DNA from: Hyaloscypha bicolor E
Taxonomy: Eukaryota > Ascomycota > Leotiomycetes > Helotiales > Hyaloscyphaceae
Assembly (NCBI RefSeq): GCF_002865645.1
Contig: NW_020194512.1
Coordinates: 434,001 to 498,000, forward strand
Direction of reading: 5' to 3'
Length of the DNA stretch: 64,000 bases
Under the pieces are notes generated by a model. It was not told the DNA's origin. It saw only the letters and a list, made by a program, of their open reading frames with translations, and made no database searches. The position numbers and the translations under genes were made by a program. The stretch's first letter is position 1. The number at the start of each line of letters is the position of its first letter. Positions 58,717 to 64,000 of this stretch are shown in pieces.

Positions 58717-60756
58717 ATGGGAAACTGTTTCTCCCAGACATCGACTGCCCCGGATGAACACACCCTTGTCTCACGACCTCATCCAAGTCCTGCTTCGGAT
58801 GTGCCAGTCACTGGTGACACAAGGCCCCAGCTGGGTCTTATGGCACTTGATGGGGACCGTGATGCCACAATTGTCAGAGGAAAGGAGACTGAGCCGGATG
58901 CCGGGAAGGTGCAGGCAGCAGGACCATCGAGGGAGAGTGAAGCCGCACCTCCACTCCAGCTACTTCTCTGTCGATTCCAGGCAGGAAAGTTGCTAAAAAG
59001 CGTGATGTCTCCCGCGTCAACAGACTTCCTAGCCATCTCGCACGTCTGGGGGAAAGCGGAATGGATGAAGGTGGACGGCATCGAGCACGAGATTCGGGTT
59101 TCTCGAGAAAAGGCGAAATTCATCAAAGAACAACTACCATCTATTGTTGGAGACCAGTGGTTCTGGATGGACGTCCTGTGCATCAATCAACGCGATGATG
59201 AAGCTAGAGTCGCCATCACCCAGCACATTCCTTCCGTTTTCCGGTTCGCCCAGAGAACCATTGCCGTCAGGGATAGCTCGGGGTTCAAAGAGTGCTGCAC
59301 CAAAGCAATTGGAGACCCCTATCTCTTCTTCTCAAAAAGTCGTGATTGGCGGAGTAGGAATGAAGATGATTCTGACGTCAATTTTGGGGAAGGACTAGAC
59401 GGTCGGAGACGCTTGATTGAGCATATCACTGAGGAACACGCCGGTCATGTCATGAATGAAGGAATCTTAACTCGACTATGGCCGTTGCAAGAGATTATAC
59501 TTTCAGACAAGATTCAGTTCGTACGTTGCAAGCCCGTGGAAGGTGGTGAGCAGCCTAGAATTGCAACCGAGTATGATGCAAGGAAAATGCCTGTTCTAGG
59601 CCAGAGTCTGGCAGCTCTTGCAATGACCTGGTCTACCCACGGAGAAGACCACAACGACCCCATGAGACATCGAATCGGCTTCACCAAGAACGAACTTGTC
59701 ATTGCCTTCCTTGAGCTTGGTACAGCTTCACGCCGATACGAGAATCGGGAAGTTTTGCTACCAAATGAGAGGGATATCATGCTCCATTTAAACAGTACCC
59801 GGGAGACTGGAAGAGCAAGAGACTTCATTCTTGCAATTATGCCCCAGTACGGCTTCTATAAAGCTCCCAAGAAAGCAAAGCAACTTACCTTCACTGAGCT
59901 CTTTCTTGATTGCTGCCGCCAACTGCGAGAAGTGGATAGTGGTCTCAGCCCCTTGTTCCTGGAATCCGACCACCTTCTCGACGGGCGAGTCGGGCCATTA
60001 AAGGTCGATCTTCCAGAGCCAAAGTGCTTAGGAGACCTTGCCAAGCTTCTCAATGGTCCTGTTATGCGCTGTCCACCAGGAAGCAAGGTCGATCTCGCGA
60101 AAGCAGACGGCGTACCCATGGCCAAAGTCATGGAAAATGCTGCCAGGATGCTCCCTGATTTTGCGGAAGTCACAGACCATCACTTACAACTTGCGCACAA
60201 CGTACTGGTGATACACACTGTTGTACGCAGTATCTTCAACTCCACGGTCCTCTGGCCAATCTCCCACCACGAAATCAACCGTGAGCTTGCAGCTATTCCT
60301 CCTGACGCAGACGATAAACGAAGAGCCATCGAGGCTCTTCATATCATGATCTCGACTATCGACTTAGATGAAAACTCATACGAAAACGCAGTGCGGATGA
60401 CCGAGTACCCCGCCCTCCACGAGCTCCTCCGAAACATGCCGTGGAGAATCCCAATCACGCTCGCGGCGATGCTCAGTTGCGGTCTCGGCATCAGCCGCCT
60501 CGATTGGGCGCTGGAGAATATGACGGCGATGCAGTTTGTCGTAAATGAAGTCTCGTACTTGGCTCTAGCTCCAAATTCCGTTGCGTTGAGTGGGGATACG
60601 GCGTATTATTTTAAGGAGGGAGGGGAGTTCTTTGGTGGGAGGGATGGCTCGCTTCCGAGGCAGGCGCTGCTGGCGGGTAATCCGGAGACGGATGGATATT
60701 TTACGCTTTGTTTGTTTCCGCCGGATACTAAGTTTAAGGGGTCGAGAGAGTACTGA
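58717..60756 (+). CDS. HET-domain protein with a predicted lipid-modified N-terminus (679 aa)
   Basis: A single uninterrupted exon. The HET domain is marked by FLAISHVWG (residues 104-112), WFWMDVLCINQRDDEARV (148-165) and, later, ILTRLWPLQEIILS (the RxWTLQE box). The start MGNCFSQTS matches the N-myristoylation pattern MGxxxS, and Cys4 is suited to palmitoylation, so membrane attachment is likely. Between the start and the HET domain lie about 90 flexible residues. The region from residue 300 on is alpha-helical in appearance with no further domain I recognise (DKRRAIEALHIMISTI, WRIPITLAAMLSCGLGISRL). Family knowledge links HET proteins to incompatibility and cell death; the specific role here is unknown. 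Confidence 0.88.
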   Translation: MGNCFSQTSTAPDEHTLVSRPHPSPASDVPVTGDTRPQLGLMALDGDRDATIVRGKETEPDAGKVQAAGPSRESEAAPPLQLLLCRFQAGKLLKSVMSPASTDFLAISHVWGKAEWMKVDGIEHEIRVSREKAKFIKEQLPSIVGDQWFWMDVLCINQRDDEARVAITQHIPSVFRFAQRTIAVRDSSGFKECCTKAIGDPYLFFSKSRDWRSRNEDDSDVNFGEGLDGRRRLIEHITEEHAGHVMNEGILTRLWPLQEIILSDKIQFVRCKPVEGGEQPRIATEYDARKMPVLGQSLAALAMTWSTHGEDHNDPMRHRIGFTKNELVIAFLELGTASRRYENREVLLPNERDIMLHLNSTRETGRARDFILAIMPQYGFYKAPKKAKQLTFTELFLDCCRQLREVDSGLSPLFLESDHLLDGRVGPLKVDLPEPKCLGDLAKLLNGPVMRCPPGSKVDLAKADGVPMAKVMENAARMLPDFAEVTDHHLQLAHNVLVIHTVVRSIFNSTVLWPISHHEINRELAAIPPDADDKRRAIEALHIMISTIDLDENSYENAVRMTEYPALHELLRNMPWRIPITLAAMLSCGLGISRLDWALENMTAMQFVVNEVSYLALAPNSVALSGDTAYYFKEGGEFFGGRDGSLPRQALLAGNPETDGYFTLCLFPPDTKFKGSREY

Positions 60757-61043
60757 GGAGTTGAATCACGAGTGGCTTGTGCTAGAGTGATCGTGTAGAA
60801 TTGTATATAAATCAAGTGACTAGCTTTTGAGGAGATGTTTGAGCTAGAAAATATTTGTTTTAAGGCACACTCTTGGCAACGTAACTTTCATGCATACCCT
60901 GAGCATATGCATGATTTTGTCAGACGTGCAACAAAAACTGATTCCTGGAGTATAATTGGCCCGCGGTGCTTCGGTCACGTGTTGAGCTGCGGGAAGGAGG
61001 GCGATCTGATCGTAATGGAGCGTCTGATCAGGTTCAGCTGAAT
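60757..61043. other. Intergenic, convergent ends
   Basis: The 3' flanks of the + strand HET gene and the - strand small gene. One CACGTG at 60976-60981. No gene supported. Confidence 0.4.
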
Positions 61044-61487
61044 CTATATCAACGGGTTGTAATTGTCTGTCCGTGGTTTGAGGAATCTTGCTGTGAGGCC
61101 TTCTCTTCCAGTGTCATGGATACTGTCAGACTGAGCTGATGAAGCCGTGCCTTCAATCCGGATAGAGTAGTCTCTGGGGTTGAAGCCTGTCAAATCAGGA
61201 GCCAGCCGAGTCACGGTAATGCGGGCCGGATATTGACTGAACAATGCTGAGGTATCTCTGACAATAGTAGAATGGCACTATATACCAGAATACATCGGAG
61301 GAACAAACATTGACCCCTTGAAATTCTGCCGGGAAGCGAAGTGAACATTGTAAATCTGCCTCCACTCATTGCGATCCAGACAATGACGAAGTGTACAGCT
61401 AGCGAAGGGAGCCTCACCGGTACCGTATAGATATGCGCACCTGGACTGGCAAATACCAAGAAGTGTTGAGTTATGAAATATCATCAT
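61044..61487 (-). CDS. Small uncharacterised protein (134 aa)
   Basis: Two - strand exons, 61487-61286 and 61246-61044, joined by a 39-bp GTATAT...CTCAG intron, give 405 nt in frame. The protein begins MMIFHNSTLLGICQSRCAYL and contains CTLRHCLDRNEWRQIYNVHF, SMFVPPMYSALFSQYP and ITVTRLAPDLTGFNPRDYSI. It ends in RFLKPRTDNYNPLI. No signal peptide, membrane segment or known domain was recognised. It is divergent from the caspase-like gene and shares a 337-bp promoter with it. The very short intron is near the lower fungal limit, so the model is moderately secure. Confidence 0.5.
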
Positions 61488-61563
61488 AATCTTATCTCAT
61501 GCTCGGGCTACATTACTCCTGAGCCCTGAGAACTCATAAGGTATATTAATGCTCGATCCCCAC

Positions 61564-61580
61564 CACGTGCACGTCACGTG
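61564..61580. promoter_or_regulatory. Paired CACGTG boxes in a divergent promoter
   Basis: CACGTG at 61564-61569 and 61575-61580, 11 bp apart start to start (one helical turn), lie between the small - strand gene (start 61487) and the caspase-like + strand gene (start 61825). This is a typical binding layout for bHLH factors. Whether it serves both genes is an inference. Confidence 0.4.
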
Positions 61581-61824
61581 ATACTATTAAATCCGACTAA
61601 TTATTCATGCCGCTAACCGGCTTGTATACGTTACACAAGCAGGTTCTGCCTCAACACAGATTCAACTTGTGTGAGCCAAAAGCGAGACTATCTCGTTCAT
61701 ATCAGAAGAAGAGTTGAAAGAACGCTTATCACTTTATTTGCAAATGCGGATCATACCCGATCAAATCCTGTAAGAGTGCTCTCACCAGCCTTGTCTGCCT
61801 CAAACGAGCGGTCAAACAATCAAG

Positions 61825-64000
61825 ATGGATTCATCGCATGAAGTTATCATCTCAAATGAGCTATCTCGTTATAACCCCCGCCGCAGCCAACGGTACTCCG
61901 CGGTCCACGTACTTCAGATTACGTGGAAAGACGACGATATTGGGGTTGCCGATGAGGTCAACGAACTTGCACACCTCTTCCGTGACAAGTTCAACTTTTT
62001 TGTCTGGCCTTACCAAATTCCCTCAAAGAATTCACAGGCGCAATTGCAACTTCATATTGCTCAGTTTATTCTGCGCTGCGGAAGCGATGATGATAACTTG
62101 ATCATTCTACATTACAGTGGGCACGGAGGGAAGACGGCTGACCTGATGGATTCAGAGTGTGTATGGTCTGCGTAAGTCACAGAATAAACATTATGTTGTT
62201 CTACATTATTAACGATCAAGTGACATAGGAAGATATCTGGGGGGCCTACAGTAGATTGGGCCATCATACAGCCGGGCATTCTCGGAGCAACCTGTGATGT
62301 TGCAATCTTGTTAGATTGTTGCTTTGCCGGACAAGCTGTTCGGTCTCGTCTTCAACATAACGTGGAATTCCTTGCCGCAACTGATAAAGATCAATTTACA
62401 CCCACAGGCAAATTGACCAACAGGCCCTCATTCACTAAAGTCCTAACGCAGCAGTTGGGTTTGGTAGTAGCCAAATCGAGTCACATTACTATCCCCGAAT
62501 TGCATCGTCAAATGCTAAGGAAAGAGGTCGGCCTCGTGAAGCAGCCATTCTATGCGAGTCTTTCACGTAGTTCTTCAGGTGCTGGAATTCGCCTTGCCAG
62601 GTGGGAGCCCCTCGACACGGCCGTTACGAAAGCAGGAACTAGCACACCATCAGATCGAGGAGACGCCCTATCTTTATACATTCGGTTTTCTTTGTTCCAG
62701 CCAATGGATATTGCGCAAAGAGAAGCACTCCTACGTTGGCTGACGCGAGACTCTCCTTCTGACATCGAACATATCCATGTTCTTCACCGCACAATATCGA
62801 AGGCGCAAGCTGTGGGACAAGTCAGTAGCGAGATCTTGTGCCCAAAGGCTGTGGTGCCAAACGTGCTTGCACCATTTCGAATTTCAGACGATACTCGAGA
62901 GGAAGCAAAACGGCTGACCCGTGCCCTTACTGATGTGCTCTCTATTCCCGAAACTTACCATTTTGCGGAGCTTGATGTAACCCAAATCATCAACAGCATT
63001 TCTGAGAGGTCAGCCCAGCTGCTTGCCTTCATGAATGACTGCATTGCAGGATTGAATGAAGAATCGCTGGATACCCTTCGGAACAAGGACCTTTATGGCA
63101 CTTTTGAATTGGCGAGCAGAATCGCAATGCGTCTGACCTTGGTCCAGGATGAAGTGACGAAAGGCGCCATAAAGGTGTATTTTGACAGTACAGCACCAGC
63201 AGATCATCATTTGCGGACTGGGAGAAAGGATGAAGATTCGGTCTTGGTAGAATATTGGGAATACGAGACAGTAGGAAACCAGGACGCCAACAAGAGCCTG
63301 GAACAAGCCGCACGTATATCGGCTCTTCTGGTTGAGGACAAGGCCAAAGCTTTTCGAATACTGCCGGGATTGGGGTACGTGGAAGAGACTATTCGACCAC
63401 GCATCGGATTCGTGTACCGACTTCCATCGGGAATATCCACGAACGATTATTGGACATTGTCGGAACTCATCGGTACTGTAAAGACCCTTCCACTCGAAGT
63501 TCGTTGTCAGCTTGCTAGTGCAATCTGTGATGCTATTTTGCACCTGCATTCGATCGGTTGGTTTCACAAGGCTATAAAATCCGAGGATATCGTCATCCTT
63601 CGCAAATTGAATCACGGAACAGGAGAAGCCACGTCCCATCAGCTTTATGATTTCGATAATCCCTATGTGATTGGCTTTGATTGCTCTCGCCCTTCACAAA
63701 TGGAATCGAGGCTCACGGTAGATTTTTCCATGAAAAACAACATTTACAGACACCCAGAACGCTGGGGAAATCCAAAGCCATTTGAAAGGAAACACGACAT
63801 ATATGCATTGGTAAGTACGAGATTCTGGGGAGATGATTCTAAGATGGAAGGTTGCTCAGCGCATTAATACGCCCAGGGAATATTACTTCTAGAGATCGGT
63901 TGCTGGAGGCTCCTTCCCAGTATGGATGGCAGCCGAAAAGGCTTCGAAAATGTCAAGAAACCCGAGAGACTACGGGATACTTTGCTGGACATAGTTCGGA
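61825..64000 (+). CDS. Caspase-like (C14) protease fused to a degenerate kinase domain, cut by the window edge
   Basis: Exons are 61825-62171, 62229-63810 and 63877 to beyond 64000, with good GTAAGT donors. Residues 1-200 form a caspase/metacaspase fold: LIILHYSGHGG with catalytic His100 and LLDCCFAGQA with catalytic Cys147. A helical linker follows (about 215-450). From about residue 460 a kinase-like lobe appears: HLHSIGWFHKAIKSEDIV in the HRD position (H-K-A, catalytic Asp missing), IGFDCSRP instead of DFG, then FSMKNNIYRHPERWG and DIYALGILLLEIGCWR, matching kinase subdomains VIII-IX. It is therefore probably a pseudokinase. A role in regulated cell death is inferred from the caspase part. 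At least 687 residues are visible, and the C-terminus is outside the window. Confidence 0.85.

Overview
The window is nuclear DNA of a filamentous ascomycete (Pezizomycotina). The evidence is short introns (about 43-125 bp) with GTAAGT-like donors and CTRAC branch points, HET, ankyrin, Zn2Cys6, OPT and trehalose-phosphate gene families, and long AT-rich blocks of dead retrotransposons with the C-to-T and G-to-A signature of repeat-induced point mutation (RIP). A more precise taxon cannot be fixed from the sequence alone.

Layout. (1) 1-12.4 kb is an AT-rich RIP block. A 6,990-bp Ty3/gypsy-type element (1533-8522, both LTRs, target duplication GTATT) sits inside an older, opposite-strand copy of the same family. 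A third copy survives as an unmutated solo LTR (882-1184, duplication TTACT). A 17-bp minisatellite, an inverted MITE pair and a pogo/Fot1 DNA transposon follow. RIP decay stops abruptly inside the pogo element, near 12.37 kb. (2) 13.1-19.4 kb is a normal-composition island with an intact oligopeptide transporter (OPT) gene. (3) 19.4-35.4 kb is a second RIP block with a 7.8-kb gypsy element (20981-28813, duplication GGAAA) nested in an unidentified host sequence, plus a 534-bp TRIM-like element. Two unmutated 93-bp direct repeats bracket the block. (4) 36-64 kb is gene-bearing. It holds a Helo-like/STAND N-terminal protein, a NUDIX hydrolase whose CT microsatellite breaks the frame, decayed secreted-protein, dehydrogenase and unknown genes, a 1,374-aa HET-ankyrin protein, trehalose-6-phosphate phosphatase (TPS2 type), a Zn2Cys6 regulator with a 9-nt micro-exon, a HET protein with a predicted N-myristoylation/palmitoylation start, a small unknown gene, and at the right edge a caspase-like protease fused to a degenerate kinase.

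How the genes fit together. The OPT transporter, TPS2 and the Zn2Cys6 regulator look like ordinary metabolic and regulatory genes. Four of the larger genes (36.1-38.3, 43.0-47.3, 58.7-60.8 and 61.8-64.0 kb) belong to architectures linked to fungal non-self recognition and regulated cell death. They share the region with pseudogenes and small transposons, as expected for a fast-evolving accessory region. The caspase-pseudokinase fusion and the membrane-targeted HET protein beside it are the best candidates for an undescribed system.
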